DNA from: Danio rerio | Lineage: Eukaryota; Chordata; Actinopteri; Cypriniformes; Danionidae | Assembly (NCBI RefSeq): GCF_049306965.1 | Contig: NC_133185.1 | Coordinates: 17,272,001-17,336,000 of the forward strand | Direction of reading: 5' to 3' | DNA length: 64,000 bases | Shown: piece after piece, positions 53,051 to 64,000 of the stretch | Position numbering within the stretch: position 1 is the stretch's first letter | Layout: every line of letters starts with the position of its first letter | Notes under the pieces: generated by a model | Seen by the model: only the letters and a program-made list of their open reading frames with translations | Database searches by the model: none | What the model was told of the DNA's origin: nothing | Program-made: the position numbers and the translations under genes

Positions 53051-53246
53051 GGCACTTAAATGTAAGCAGAAAATGGACCTTTTAAAACTTCAGTACTGTG
53101 ACAACACTGCTAAAGACAACACAAGGGTTTGCTACAGAGGGCTCCATTGTTTTATCACTCACCGGGTTACATAGGCTGAAGCAGGGAAGCGTCCCCATGG
53201 TGTTTACCTCCTGCCATGAACTGAAACCTAAGAGGATTTAAGCGTA

Positions 53247-53905
53247 TTAAGGCTCCTACACACCGGGACGTTTTTAGTTTGCGTTTATCATCAGCGTTTT
53301 ACGAGACGTTTTTCGGTGTTCAAACCCAAGCGCTTTTCACTGGCGTCATGCAGACGAGTATGCTAAATCCCTCTTTTGACGTTAGATGGCGCTGCACAAC
53401 TATAAGCTTTTGACACCCGATTATAACAAAGAAGAAGAAGAAAAGAGGAAGTTCACATGCTTGTTGTTTAGGTTACTGGTGACTCGAACAAGCATGGATG
53501 GTTCAAGTAGCAGCTCCAGCTCTAGTGATGAAGAAATGATTATTGTTCACAGAGCAATAAGCAGCTGCACGTTCATATCGCCTCTGGGCATCTTCTTCAA
53601 TGTACGCTCGCATTGACAGTTTTGCGATTGAGCGCCTCCTAGTGCTGTTTACGGTAACTTCAGCAACTCCGTGCACGTGAACAAAAGTGCCGATCTGATT
53701 GGTGGAGAAGGTTTTGATGCCGCGCGTCAAAACAAAAACAAAAAAACGAGCATGAGGCGTTTTTTTTTTAAATTACGCTTTTGCGCCTGGTGTTTTGTGC
53801 GTTGGTGTGCACAATCACATTGGCGCCCTTTTATTTAGTCACAAGGCGTTAAACATCGAAGGAAATCGCGAGCAAAAAATGTCTCGGTGTGCACGGGCCT
53901 TTACT
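53247..53905. mobile_element. TIR element with CTACACACCGGGACG ends
   Basis: Left TTAAGGCTCCTACACACCGG, right CTCGGTGTGCACGGGCCTTT (inverted, diverged). Contains a short (GAA)n and AGC-rich patch. The short frames inside are not genes. 53906-54640 after it: nothing recognised beyond a small TTACAT/ATGTAA palindrome near 54178-54196. Confidence 0.5.
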
Positions 53906-54649
53906 CTTAAAGAGATTGTGAGGTTGTTTGATGCCTAATTTGCTTTTAATTGTTCAAATTAACTGAACCGAATAATATTAAAGTGAAGTTTACACCATAT
54001 CTGCATTTTGAAATCGCGGCAACAGCTGGAGGTTTGAAGACCACAGCATGTTGTTTCAACGTTTACTGTGCTGATCCTATACTTCCAGGTTTCTTCCCAC
54101 CACAGCCTCGCTTTCGTGTTTTAAAATGGTGGCCGTGTGAAATTAGCGTATGGTTTGTTTTACTATTAGTTTAAGTCCCTTACATTTACATGTAAGGGTC
54201 AGGACCTGTTTTTTATCCAGCTACCAGGGGGCGATCAAAGTGCTTGCAGCTTCATTTATTTCTGGACATACAGTATGAGGCACGCACCTGTGTTAGATCT
54301 GAGTATATTCGTCTCCAGAACCAGTGCTGTCAATCAAATCATTAAAGTATTTGAAAGGTGTGTTTTAATATACCCAAAAGCACAAAAATCCTAAACAAAA
54401 ACTGCCTCCTCCTTTAAATTCAACAAGTGTATAAATGTTGAAATAGAACTGTTCACAAGTTGTGAAAAATGCTGGCAAATGAACTGCTGTTTTTCATCAA
54501 TGACTGAATAAGATTATTAAATGATAAAAACATTTTTATGCCCTAAGGTACTCAAGTGCTTGAACCCTGTTGCTGCTTGCAGCTATATTTTATATACTGT
54601 ACGTATACCATCTGTTATCATAACAAATACACCAACATTTGTTTTAAAT

Positions 54650-55709
54650 AAATAGTACTTTAATACAAGAAAAGAACATTTACACAAAGTTGGATTGTTA
54701 AGAAACCTCACAAATCTTGAGCCCAGTGTAAAATACAACATAATCTGGTAGGTTACAGGAAAAATAAAGTCAGCAAAAAAAGTCTTACACCTACTTCCTG
54801 AAAGCTTTTTACCTCATTTACACCTTGTTGCTGTCACATGCAACTGTTTTACAGTTAATAATTAATTAGCCTAATTTATTGCCGTAATATATTTCATGTT
54901 TTGTGCTGCAGGTCAATTTATGTAACGGGTACAAGTTTGTTTTGATGCTGACTGAAGGTACAAACTCAGCTCATTGTTCTACAACAGCTTCTCGCTCATT
55001 TTCTTCAAATAAAAAAACAGGAAAATAACACAACATAGACGTTTACTTCTTCATTGCTATCATTTCATCGTTCACTTGACTCATGAATCACCTGACAATT
55101 CAAACATGACCCATAATCTTGTGTGGAGATCAAACTGAAACAACCAGTATTACTAGTTTTACTGCATTACAGAAACCATGATGACTAACTTTAGCTTGTA
55201 CTGTATTTCCGCAGCTATGGAAAATATTGCACATTCAATGCTTTCAAAGGACATTGGGTATAAAATCGAACCTTGCGATATTAATGTGATACCGATTATA
55301 TGTTCATTAAGGTGCAAGAGCTGATTTTAAACCTACATTTTTTGCTATTGTACAAATTCAGAGTTTTTTAGCTTCAGGGTGCAAATGGAAAGCACAAACA
55401 GTAACTGCTGTAAACATTTAAAGTACACTTGTATACTTGTAAAAAAATGCTGTAGAAAATTCACAATTCATACATACAAATATACATCAAACAAGACATT
55501 GAATTGCAGTTAAACACAGAAGCAGAAAGGCTAGTATTCTCATGAAACATACTTCCAAAAATATGTGTACTTATACATTGTAAAAAAAAAAAAACTGGTG
55601 TAACAACAATTCCAGGAATTTACACTCCAGTTGTTCAAACAGCTTCGTCATCAACACTCACAAAATTGTAAAGGAATATTCACAGTATGTCTTAACCAAG
55701 TTAATACCT
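54650..55709 (-). other. Probable 3' UTR and downstream flank of claudin gene A
   Basis: AT-rich, no coding frame, no transposon ends recognised. It lies directly 3' of the claudin stop on the minus strand. A minus-strand poly(A) signal candidate (TTTATT on the plus strand) is at about 54875. UTR status is inference. Confidence 0.3.
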
Positions 55710-56552
55710 CTAGAGATCAGCATCATACGGCCTTCCAGTGTAGGATGCGTTGACTGATGCCAAATCTCTCCCTCTGTCTGTTCCTCTACCTCTGTCTCTC
55801 TCTCTGGTTTTGGCTCTTGGGAAGTCCAGGTCATCGTCCAGAGACTTCTGCGAGTACGGTACGCTGCTGGAATTGCTTGGACTCTCATTTCTTGGTCTGT
55901 AGCTCCTCGTTTGAGCCGTTGGTCTGGGCACAGGCCTTTCTGTTGTTTTGGGTTGAGGCTTTTCTCCACGATTCCGTCCCCCGCAGCAGGAGCAAATCCC
56001 GATGAACATCACAAAACCACCGAGAACCTCCATGATGCCTCCGATGTAGCCCAAAATTATGCAGTATCCTACACGGATGTCAGGGGTCGTCGTTGAGCTT
56101 CTTATGACCATTGTGGAATTGATGCTTGTCAATATGTGAGTGTACCACGCAATTGGAATGATGGTCAGGACACCGGAACAGAAAATAAGTAGGCCACCCA
56201 GCGCAGCCAGTATCCATCTGGGTTTTTCCCTCCAGCATCGAACCCCAGGAGTTGCCACCACCAAGCCGAGAGCAGTTACGATCAAGGATGCGACCATCAT
56301 TCCTTGAGCAATCGGAATGATTTGGTTTTTGAAGTAGATTTGGTCGTTGCCTTGTTGGTTGCATGTTTGGGTTCTAGTTGATGAGTAGGTCAAGCAGCTG
56401 TCCCAGATTCCCTGGCCCACCACCATATCTGTAGAGTAGCCTGGCACGTTGTTGACAGTGCGCCAATTTGTTGCAACAGTGCTGGTCAGGTCCAGGACCC
56501 AGCCGCAGGGCGCCATGACCATCCCGAATATCAGGATCCCCGGAGTCCGCAT
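55710..56552 (-). CDS. cldn23: Claudin, claudin-23 type (gene A)
   Basis: Single-exon frame of 280 residues, a four-pass tight-junction protein. Residues 1-27 hold MRTPG...APCGWVL (TM1). Extracellular loop 1 has the claudin signature W30, GIW 48-50, C53 and C64. TM2 is about 79-101, TM3 113-137, TM4 161-188. Loop 2 has an NST sequon at 145. The tail of about 90 residues is rich in Arg, Ser and Pro and ends RPYDADL. The MRTP start, long tail and DL end match claudin-23 rather than other claudins. A tandem paralogue lies at 61321-60551, same strand. Claudins set paracellular permeability in epithelia; what this one does is not known from sequence. Which zebrafish cldn23 paralogue this is cannot be decided here. 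Confidence 0.85.
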   Translation of the reverse strand: MRTPGILIFGMVMAPCGWVLDLTSTVATNWRTVNNVPGYSTDMVVGQGIWDSCLTYSSTRTQTCNQQGNDQIYFKNQIIPIAQGMMVASLIVTALGLVVATPGVRCWREKPRWILAALGGLLIFCSGVLTIIPIAWYTHILTSINSTMVIRSSTTTPDIRVGYCIILGYIGGIMEVLGGFVMFIGICSCCGGRNRGEKPQPKTTERPVPRPTAQTRSYRPRNESPSNSSSVPYSQKSLDDDLDFPRAKTRERDRGRGTDRGRDLASVNASYTGRPYDADL

Positions 56553-57546
56553 GGTTGAGGGTTGAGCTGCTGTCTGTGTCTGAGGTGAGTGAAGTGTGTC
56601 TGGTGCTTAAGAAGAAACACACTGAAACCTGGAGGAGGCGATTAGCATCTGAAGGGTGTGGTGATGCATGTCTCCTTCAAACTCACAAACTGGTTTCTGC
56701 TGCATTTCTTTTGCTAAGCATTTCCGTCAAACTCGGAATTCCAGTATTCAGGGCTGTGGGATACATAGTTGAGGGAAAGGTGATACAGTTTTATGTTAAA
56801 CGTTGGTCAATTTGATTTGTTTAGCAATTAAAGGTACAATCCTACACTGTAAAAATATCCATAAATTCATAATAATAATACATTTTATTTATTGTGCGCT
56901 TTTCTCAGACCTAAAGTTCTATTAAGGCAAACAGTAACAAAGCAGAACAATAAAATATGAACTATTTAATACAATTGGATGATTAAATTAATAAAAATAA
57001 CCAAAGTTAAAAGCAACGGTAAAAAGGTGAGTCTTGAAGTTTCTGTCTAGAGAAGCGGCATTCCTGATGCTGTTGTGTAGACCATTCCATAGCTTGATCA
57101 TACCTTGATCATACTTTTGACAACTTTTAACCTTAAAAAGTAGGAAAAAGTGACTTTATTAAAAATGTATTAGTATAAAGTAATGTATTGTCTGGGTTGG
57201 GTTTGTATATTAAGGTACAAAACATTGTGATAAGCTGCTAGTACAGTTTCTGTTATTTTACTTTTTTTTATGTCTTTATACATTATTTCCTATACATGAT
57301 ATTATTTCAAACTACTAAAATGTTCCTATAAGTAAATTTGTTAACTAGAGTTGAATTTTTATCATCCCGTAATACAATTAAAATGACTTATTTAGTATAT
57401 TGAAGCTTTTTTGCAATACTTGAGTATTTTAAAAATGGCTTTAAAGTAATTCTTGTCCTGAATATGCCTGACTTTTTTGGTATACAAACTATTTTTTATA
57501 TTTAATAACATTTCAGTGGTCTTTTGTAAAGACAAAAATGTTAATT
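56553..57546. other. Upstream flank of claudin A with a LINE-tail-like repeat
   Basis: 56553-56800 holds the 5' UTR and promoter of claudin A on the minus strand; no clear TATA box seen. About 56870-57110 (ATTGTGCGCTTTTCTCAGAC, GGTGAGTCTTGAAGTTTCTG, GACCATTCCATAGCTTG) resembles a widespread fish repeat of the same kind that ends some LINEs. The rest is unrecognised. Confidence 0.35.
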
Positions 57547-57740
57547 AAATTGCTTTACCCAAAAATGAAAGTAAAAACATACTATTTATTCTCCCTTGTG
57601 TGGTTTTAGACTTTTATGAGTTTCTTTCTTATGTGTTGAACACCAAAGAAGATTTTTTGAAGAATACATTGGTAGAACACATCAACTTTAGGGGAAAAGA
57701 ATACTATATGGAGGTCAATGTGTACCAGCAACCAGCATTC
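57547..57740. repeat. Degenerate MITE of the CACCCAAAAATG family
   Basis: TTTACCCAAAAATGAAAG, TATGAGTTTCTTTCTTATGT and GTTGAACACCAAAGAAGATT match the family of 9126-9435; the right half is lost. Confidence 0.5.
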
Positions 57741-57951
57741 TTCATAACGTTTTAAAAATGTAACCATATTACATTTTATTAATGATTTTTTTGTGGTTTT
57801 ATATTTTGTATCTTTATGCATTAGTAACTGTTTTGTATATTTATGACAAACGATTTTAAGTTTTATTTTTTTGAGAATTGATTATTTTTTGCAACTGCTT
57901 TAGCGTTTACATACTTGAAACAAACATTTGCAAATAATTTTAAATATTCAG

Positions 57952-58188
57952 TAACACTTTATTTTGATGGTCTATTTGAGTAATAGTACACTGTCTGCTT
58001 AATATCTGTTGATACTACTCCTTCAACAGACATTTAACTGACTATAAGAAACTTTGCAAGTACATGTCAACTTACACTAACCCTAACCCCAACCTAACAG
58101 CCTACTTATAATCTAATAATAATTAGTTGGCTTGTAGATGCAATGTAACTTAAATTCAACAAACGGACCATTAAAATAAAGTGTGACC
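57952..58188. mobile_element. Second copy of the TIR MITE seen at 4039
   Basis: GTAACACTTTATTTTGATGG to AAAATAAAGTGTGACC, same length and order as 4039-4274. 58189-59150 after it: nothing recognised. Confidence 0.7.
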
Positions 58189-59158
58189 AAATATTATATA
58201 AAAAATATTTTATTATGTTTCTGACTTCTGTATATTATAAAATAGTTATGAATAACAAATATACACATCATATAAACTGACCTTTTATTTAATCACTTCA
58301 TCATTCAGTATATTAATGCATGTAAACATATGTGCTAGCTTTGAGACACTGTTCATTCATCACAATTATGATAATGCATGTAAATAAACAGCCTTCAGTC
58401 ATTTCTATTAAAATGAATGAGTTGAAATCAATGACAACATTATTGTGCACAAGAACCCTCATTTACATGTTTTGTCACGACATCAATTTTTGCAAACACA
58501 CATATCTGTTCATGTGTGAAGTGGTTTTACAACCTCAAAAGAATGTTTGCATTTTAACAGCAAAGGTTCCTAATAAGCTATGTATTTACACACATTAGCC
58601 TACTAGTGCTACAAAACACGTTGAAGGTAGAGCATGAGGGCTTTACAATATAAAGTGCAAAGTATAAAAGCAAAATAACGGTGTTAGTGCTGTTTGAAAT
58701 AATCTTAGACTAGAAAGTTTATGCAGACAACCATCATTTCTGCCAAATTGCAATAACTGAGTAGTTTACAATAACAACGTTCATGAAAAACATAAGAAGT
58801 TAGTTAATTAGTTAATCAATGTCCTTTCTGTAAATAGGGAACAAACATTCAGACCATGAGCACATAAAATACACCAACATAATGGTTAACATGAAATGAA
58901 CTGACTGAAGTTTAACAAGAAGCACATGGCTATAAAAGTAGCTAATAAACGGCTATTTAACTTCAGGAAACTTTTTTCTAATTTTACTTTTCTTAATTTT
59001 AAGTTTAACTTGTAAGAACTTAAGCATTGATACACATGCCAAATTTATGACTTATCATGTAGCCTAAAAGATTTTACCAACAGAGGTCTTTACTAAAACG
59101 TTTTAAGCCATGAACCAAACCAACCAGTTACAAAGGGAGCATTTTGTTTTAAAGTTAG

Positions 59159-59161
<3 letters not shown>

Positions 59162-59234
<73 letters not shown>

Positions 59235-59281
59235 ATATATATATACACTGACGGACGGACGGACGGACGGACGGACGGACG

Positions 59282-59379
<98 letters not shown>

Positions 59380-59380
59380 G
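59162..59380. repeat. Compound microsatellite (TA)n-(GACG)n-(GACA)n-(GATA)n
   Basis: (TA)n 59162-59246 with one break, GGAC units 59252-59287, then AGAC units to about 59350, then AGAT units to about 59379. Neighbouring blocks differ by one transition each. Long frames through it are artefacts. 59381-60550 after it: nothing recognised. Confidence 0.9.
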
Positions 59381-60550
59381 TGTTTTGAACGTGTAAAGAG
59401 ACTGAGTACATCTAATTGGCCTGACTGTGCTTCAAGTATATGGAGCTAATCAGTTTTTATCTGCTCTTTGTTCCCCAAAATTGGTCAAATTCTCTGTTAT
59501 ATATTTTTCTGAATAATTACTGCTTTAAACGTAATTGATTTAAAAATAAGTTGAACTTATTGCCACAATTCCAGACAACAACACTAGAGTTCAAAACTGT
59601 CTTTATGCGTTGAACAGATAGGCCTATTAAAAATCTATATCCTGATGAATAAAATGAACAAGACATTGCTTTTGAAACCCAGATGTTAGGCTTTATAATA
59701 AATATAAATGCAAGGCACTTCATCTACAGTGTAAAAAATATTCGTAAATTAGCAGTTTTCCATATTTTGTGATCCATGTTTTTAAATTTTTTCCTGATTA
59801 TTCATGCTTTTGAATTGCATTATGGGACCTTTCAACAGCTTTAACCCTGAAGAGTAGGATTTTTTCTTCTTTTATGACTTCTGTAAGACTTTTCTAAACA
59901 TTTTTAATAGTTTAAAGTGATATACTGTCTGTGTTGTTGTATATTATGGTACAAAAACCTTGTAAAAAACGGTACACTGAAAAATTATTTCTACAAAATT
60001 GTTGCAAACTATTTTTATGGGTTGAATTTAAACACACAAGTTAAATTTGGTTGGTGTTCCACATTTTTCTTGTTTAAATTCAGCCCAAATAAATTGTTTA
60101 CAACCACTTAACTTAAGTACATCCAAAGAACCATCTTTGAATCCTTGTTTCAGTGTACATTTCTGTTTTTTTTTTTAACAAACTTTTGTTTCTAAATAAA
60201 TTTATTTATTACACATTACATTATTTAAAACTACTAAAATGTCAATAAAAGTGTCTATGTTGAATTGTAGAGTAGCATTTTTAACATAAGTCGACAAAGC
60301 AGAGATCAACATCTAGTAGGCCTATAATGCAATTCACAACCGCAAATAAGCAGAAAACACAAAATACAGAAACTATTAGGCTAATTAACAGGTACATAAT
60401 TTCACAATTATGAAAAGTTGTCATGTTAAATAAAATTGTCTGTATTTCCAAATATAAACGGGCATCCATAAGAATATATCCAAACTGAAATTTGTTCAGA
60501 TGTAATGACGGTTGTTATAAGGCTGCATGCCTCAAAGTTATGATTTTAAT

Positions 60551-61321
60551 CTATAGATCTGAATCGTAAGGTCGTGTTTGGTAAGCGTTCACTGGTCTGC
60601 TGTCCGGTTTTCTGGCTCTGTAGAAGTCTGTTTCGGTGTGTTTGGAGTAATAGGGCGCGCTGCTGGCACTGCTGAAACTGCTCACACTGGGCACCGTGTC
60701 TCTGCGCGCCGGCGGCGGCATTGGGTTGTGCGCGGACCTGACCACGTTTATCCTCGTCCTATCAGCTGGCTTACTTCTGCCACATCTCTGACACAAGCCG
60801 ATAGACATCACCAAACCCCCGAGCACCTCCAAGATGCCCCCGATGAAGCCTAGCACCAGGCAGTACCCGACGCGGACTTCCGTGGATGCGGCGGGGATGG
60901 TGGTCATGATGTTGGTGTACCACGACACCGGGATGATGGTGAGCACCCCGGAGATGAAGATTAGGACACCCCCGACCCCAGCCACTGTCCACTGCGGGTA
61001 TTCAGTCCAGCACCGCACTCCAGCAGATGCCACACCGATGCCAATAAGGTTGAGGATTAGCGACGACAGCATCAAGCCCCGCGCGATGGTGATGATCTGC
61101 GCGCTGAAGTACTGCGTGTCGACCTGCCCGCAGAGGATGTTCTGGGACGACGAGTAAGTCTTGCAGATGTCCCATAATCCTTGTTGGAGGACCAGATCGA
61201 TTGACTCCCCGCTGATGTTGTTGATCGTGCGCCAGGCTGGTGCCACCGTGCAAACGAGCTCCAAGATCCAGCCGCAAGGTCCTAGCACCATGCCGAAAAT
61301 AAAAATCCCAGGTGTTCTCAT
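60551..61321 (-). CDS. cldn23: Claudin, claudin-23 type (gene B)
   Basis: Single-exon frame of 256 residues. Starts MRTPGIFIFG like gene A. W30, GLW 48-50, C53 and C64 form the claudin signature; four hydrophobic segments lie at about 7-27, 77-99, 112-133 and 151-177. Loop 2 is shorter than in gene A and lacks the NST sequon. The cytoplasmic tail has a PPPARR stretch, a Ser-rich block and ends RPYDSDL. Coding DNA is visibly more GC-rich than gene A. Same strand as gene A, about 4 kb upstream, so a tandem pair. A four-pass tight-junction component; assignment to the claudin-23 group rests on the MRTP start and the DSDL end. Confidence 0.85.
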   Translation of the reverse strand: MRTPGIFIFGMVLGPCGWILELVCTVAPAWRTINNISGESIDLVLQQGLWDICKTYSSSQNILCGQVDTQYFSAQIITIARGLMLSSLILNLIGIGVASAGVRCWTEYPQWTVAGVGGVLIFISGVLTIIPVSWYTNIMTTIPAASTEVRVGYCLVLGFIGGILEVLGGLVMSIGLCQRCGRSKPADRTRINVVRSAHNPMPPPARRDTVPSVSSFSSASSAPYYSKHTETDFYRARKPDSRPVNAYQTRPYDSDL

Positions 61322-61439
61322 AATCGATTTGGGGAGTGGGGAAAAAAGGGGGAATGAATGAGTTTGATTCAGGCTTGTTTTAGGAGTAGCAGGGAACCTG
61401 AAACTTCATGTGGGAGGATCCCATCTAATCTGGCTATTG

Positions 61440-61560
61440 TTGAAGGTCACGTGACTGTCTGCGTTTGTCAACATTAAACTGTTCCAAGTTTCGACGGACT
61501 GCTGAGGCACACCTGTAGACCACGCCCACCCGCGGTGACGTCACGCGGGTTTGGAGACTT
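61440..61560 (-). promoter_or_regulatory. Promoter-like region of claudin B: E-box, GC/CACC box and CRE palindrome
   Basis: GGTCACGTGAC at about 61446-61456 (CACGTG 61448-61453), CCACGCCCACCC at about 61519-61530, and TGACGTCA at 61536-61543 inside a near-perfect palindrome (CCCGCGGTGACGTCACGCGGG less one base). All lie 120-225 bp upstream of the start codon. CREB/ATF and bHLH binding are family knowledge; use here is inference. Confidence 0.45.
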
Positions 61561-61723
61561 TGTAGGTTTTTAGAGGAGACAGTCTGTTAGATAAGAAATG
61601 TGACAATAGCTTTCTGCGTCCAAATTTTCAATTTGATAGAAAAAATTATTGAGGAAAGTTTTACTGGAGGTCCTTGTGTGAGGATATAGGCTGGAATAGA
61701 ACCTGACTTTTACCTGGGAAATA

Positions 61724-62202
61724 TTGCATTTCCAACAAGGCAAAAGACTTTTACATTTTAAAATTTTACATAAAATTTATCCGGTAAATTATAGTGTTTC
61801 TACATTTTTGAACAGTGACAGCTTGACAGCAAGCAGAGAAGATAGATGTTTTTTGATGCAGTTTTGGTTACTCCTACGTTCTCATATATTTGATTCTGCC
61901 AATCCTGTGAACTGTTTTTGTCTGAAAGACATTTTTTATTTTAATATGCCAAAATATAAACCTCTGAAACACATCATAATTTTGTTATCTTATATGGCAA
62001 ATTTTTCATTCACAAACAAAAATGTGCAAATTACCCATCCTTTGCTCATTTTAGAATAGAATTGAACTCCCTCCTAAAATCACTTCATCTTATTAAGAAT
62101 TAAATTGCTTTCCTTGTGGTTATTTGTTTAAGTGTCTTTGTAATTTCATTTGTTTCAATTAGTTTGTTTACTTTAGTATTTTTAGTATTATTATTAATAC
62201 TA
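61724..62202 (+). mobile_element. LINE (L1-like) 3' fragment
   Basis: Frame 61724-62056 gives FKILHKIYPVNYSVSTFLNS, then FCLKDIFYF...LKHIIILLSYMANF, the tail of fish L1-type ORF2. The Cys-rich core is deleted. The 3' flank is interrupted by a DANA SINE at 62203. Confidence 0.6.
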
Positions 62203-62567
62203 GGCGAGGCAGTGGTGCAGCAAGTAATGCTGTCGTCTCACAGCAAGAAAGTCGCTGGTTCGAACCTCGGCTCAGTTGGCGTTTCTGTGTGGAGTTTGCA
62301 TGTTCTCCTTGCCTTCGCGTGGGTTTCCTCCGGGTGCTCCGGTTTTCCCCACAGTCCAAAGACATGCGGTACAGGAGAATTGGGTAGGCTAAATTGTCTG
62401 TAGTGTATGAGTGTGTGTGTGTGAATGTGTGTGTGGATGTTTCCCAGAGATGGGTTGCAGCTGGAAGGGCATCCACTGCGTAAAAACTTGCTGGATCAGT
62501 TGGCGGTTCATTCCTCTGTGGCGATCCCGGATTAATAAAGAGACTAAGCCGACAAGAAAATGAATGA
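62203..62567 (+). mobile_element. Full-length DANA SINE with 13-bp target duplication
   Basis: tRNA-like head with B box GGTTCGAACC at about 62258, the body modules seen at 51464, an extra (GT)n at about 62408-62432, and an AATGAATGAATT tail. ATTATTAATACTA stands at 62190-62202 and 62568-62580, perfect over 13 bp. Confidence 0.92.
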
Positions 62568-62580
62568 ATTATTAATACTA

Positions 62581-64000
62581 TAATTATTATTATTTTTCCC
62601 TCTGTCTAAAGGTATTATGTGTATTTGTATGTGATTATATATATTTTTGTTATGACTATGTATATTATTGACCTTTTTTACGATCTGTCTGTGATTCCTT
62701 GAACTTTGTTCTGATGTTCTTGTATTGTCAGCTCAAGCAATAATAATTAATTTTTTTTTGTTTGTAGAGGAGAAATTGAAACTGTTTCTAACTCTATTAC
62801 AAAAAGGCTTTAAAAACAACAGGAATTTGTAAATTTTACCATTTTTGCTATAATGTGAGACTATATATACCCCTTTTGTATATCTTATTGAATTTTTTTT
62901 TTTTTTTCGCATTCCAAAAAATAATAAAAACTTTGTATGACACTTTGGTGCTGGATTACATGGGGGGAACTTGGTTGCTCTCTAAACTAATATAAACACA
63001 TTTTAAAGTTACATTTTGTTTTTAGGTTAATAACAAAGTGAGTAATAATAAATTATATATGTAGGCTTAGGCCTGTAGCCAGTCTGGTGAAAGGGGTAAG
63101 TCTAAAAAACTAACTTTAAAATACTAATTTATTATAATTAGAAAAAAGGATTTATTATTTTTGTCTTAGGATTATTTATTAGGTAAATAACAAACTGGCC
63201 AGCACATTCAACTTTGTCCAGTTCGAACTTGGCTATTTAAATAAAAAATAAACAAATAAATTAACAATAGTAATGTGGAGTTTCATAATTTTAAATTGAA
63301 AATTTATGGATAACAATAGCCTGATTATATAAAAAATAACTTTAATTTGGGCTGTCTTTGGTGCTTCACACTTTTTTATTGATCTTTTTTCATGAATAAG
63401 GTCCAAATTTCAGAATAAATGTTTTCTCTATTTAACAATTCAGTAGGTCAGTAGTGAAAGATGCCTTAATTTTCATCAGAGTGTATGTTTTCTTGCACAG
63501 ATGTTGGACTCATGATGGTCATGACAGCCAACAAAGGATTTCACTGTCTTAAAGCCTTCTTTGATGGGCTGTTTTTACAATTTATGATAGAATAGTAGTC
63601 AAAATAGGACAAATGAGCACATAGGACAAATTCTGGAACTTTGTCGGAGGGGGGTGGGTCTTTCAAACCAACCGACCACACACCCCAATCAGCCCTCAGG
63701 CTACGGGCCCGAGGCTATTTGTACAATTAGGATTTTGGTTAGAAATAGATAGGTTAAATAACTGATAGGTTATTTAGGTTTAACAGCTGTATTTTATGCA
63801 TCATCTACTGTTCTATACTTGCACTGTAGGTCCTGCAAAGTTTTTTTTTTCATATATTTTAAATCAGTATTTTATGATTGTTAATTTTATGAGGAACCTT
63901 ATGGTTTCATTCAAAGTTGTTTCCCCTATTTGAGATTTTCTTAAATTTATAAATGGCAGCATTTGCTTTGGTGTAAAATGTTATAATTGCTTAAAATGTT
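62581..64000. other. Intergenic, nothing recognised
   Basis: AT-rich, with T runs near 62750, 62889 and 63841. No open frame with domain content, SINE head or TIR was found. The first 200 bp may be the remaining 3' end of the LINE split by the SINE. Confidence 0.4.

Noticed and set aside
53386-53616. Frame with Ser-rich SSSSSSSSDEE stretch
   Set aside because: Inside a TIR element, low complexity, no splice or domain support.
61002-61277. Antisense and alternate frames over the claudin genes (also 55757-56096, 56080-56364, 60834-61157)
   Set aside because: Shadows of GC-rich claudin coding sequence; no domain and no conserved features.

Overview
The window looks like nuclear DNA of a small cyprinid fish, most probably zebrafish (Danio rerio) or a close relative. 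Three observations support this: tRNA-derived DANA SINEs (two near full length with perfect target-site duplications), a dense load of short TIR transposons and Tc1 relics, and long (TA)n/(GT)n tracts. Genes have vertebrate exon/intron structure. I saw no bacterial features, tRNA or rRNA genes, CRISPR arrays, or retrovirus-like elements.

Region 1 (about 380-24784, + strand) holds the 3' part of a large LDL-receptor-family gene. I resolved twenty coding exons whose summed length stays in one frame: 3,969 nt plus 2 nt completing a codon begun upstream. The protein has ten LDLa repeats, a pair of EGF domains, a six-bladed-type YWTD propeller region, an EGF, a second degenerate propeller, an EGF, an eleventh LDLa repeat, a last EGF, a transmembrane helix and a short cytoplasmic tail. 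The 5' end and signal peptide lie left of the window. The best name I can offer is lrp13, the teleost ovarian vitellogenin-binding receptor; this rests on architecture and is not certain. Its introns are full of repeats, including a three-deep nest, a 34-bp perfect inverted repeat around a (TA)n tract, a 1.5-kb G+T-rich duplicated block and a ~75-bp minisatellite.

Region 2 (about 27000-50850, + strand) is a tandem segmental duplication. Each unit carries a tiny gene for a ~108-residue protein with one EGF domain, one transmembrane helix and a short basic tail (coding exons 35139-35419 + 38514-38562, and 45422-45702 + 47092-47137). Between the two genes lie decayed LDLa exons collinear with exons 2-4 of the receptor gene. 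The ancestral unit was therefore probably [LRP-like gene + EGF-TM gene]. The EGF-TM exon has the same layout and the same phase-2 exit as the last EGF/TM exon of the receptor, so the small genes may descend from a receptor tail. Different transposons entered each copy, and each copy serves as the empty site for the other.

Region 3 (about 50850-64000) contains two intronless claudin genes of the claudin-23 type on the minus strand (56552-55710 and 61321-60551). They are embedded in SINE, LINE and MITE sequence. A near-palindromic CRE and an E-box lie upstream of the second claudin. The rest of the window is intergenic repeat or sequence in which I see nothing.
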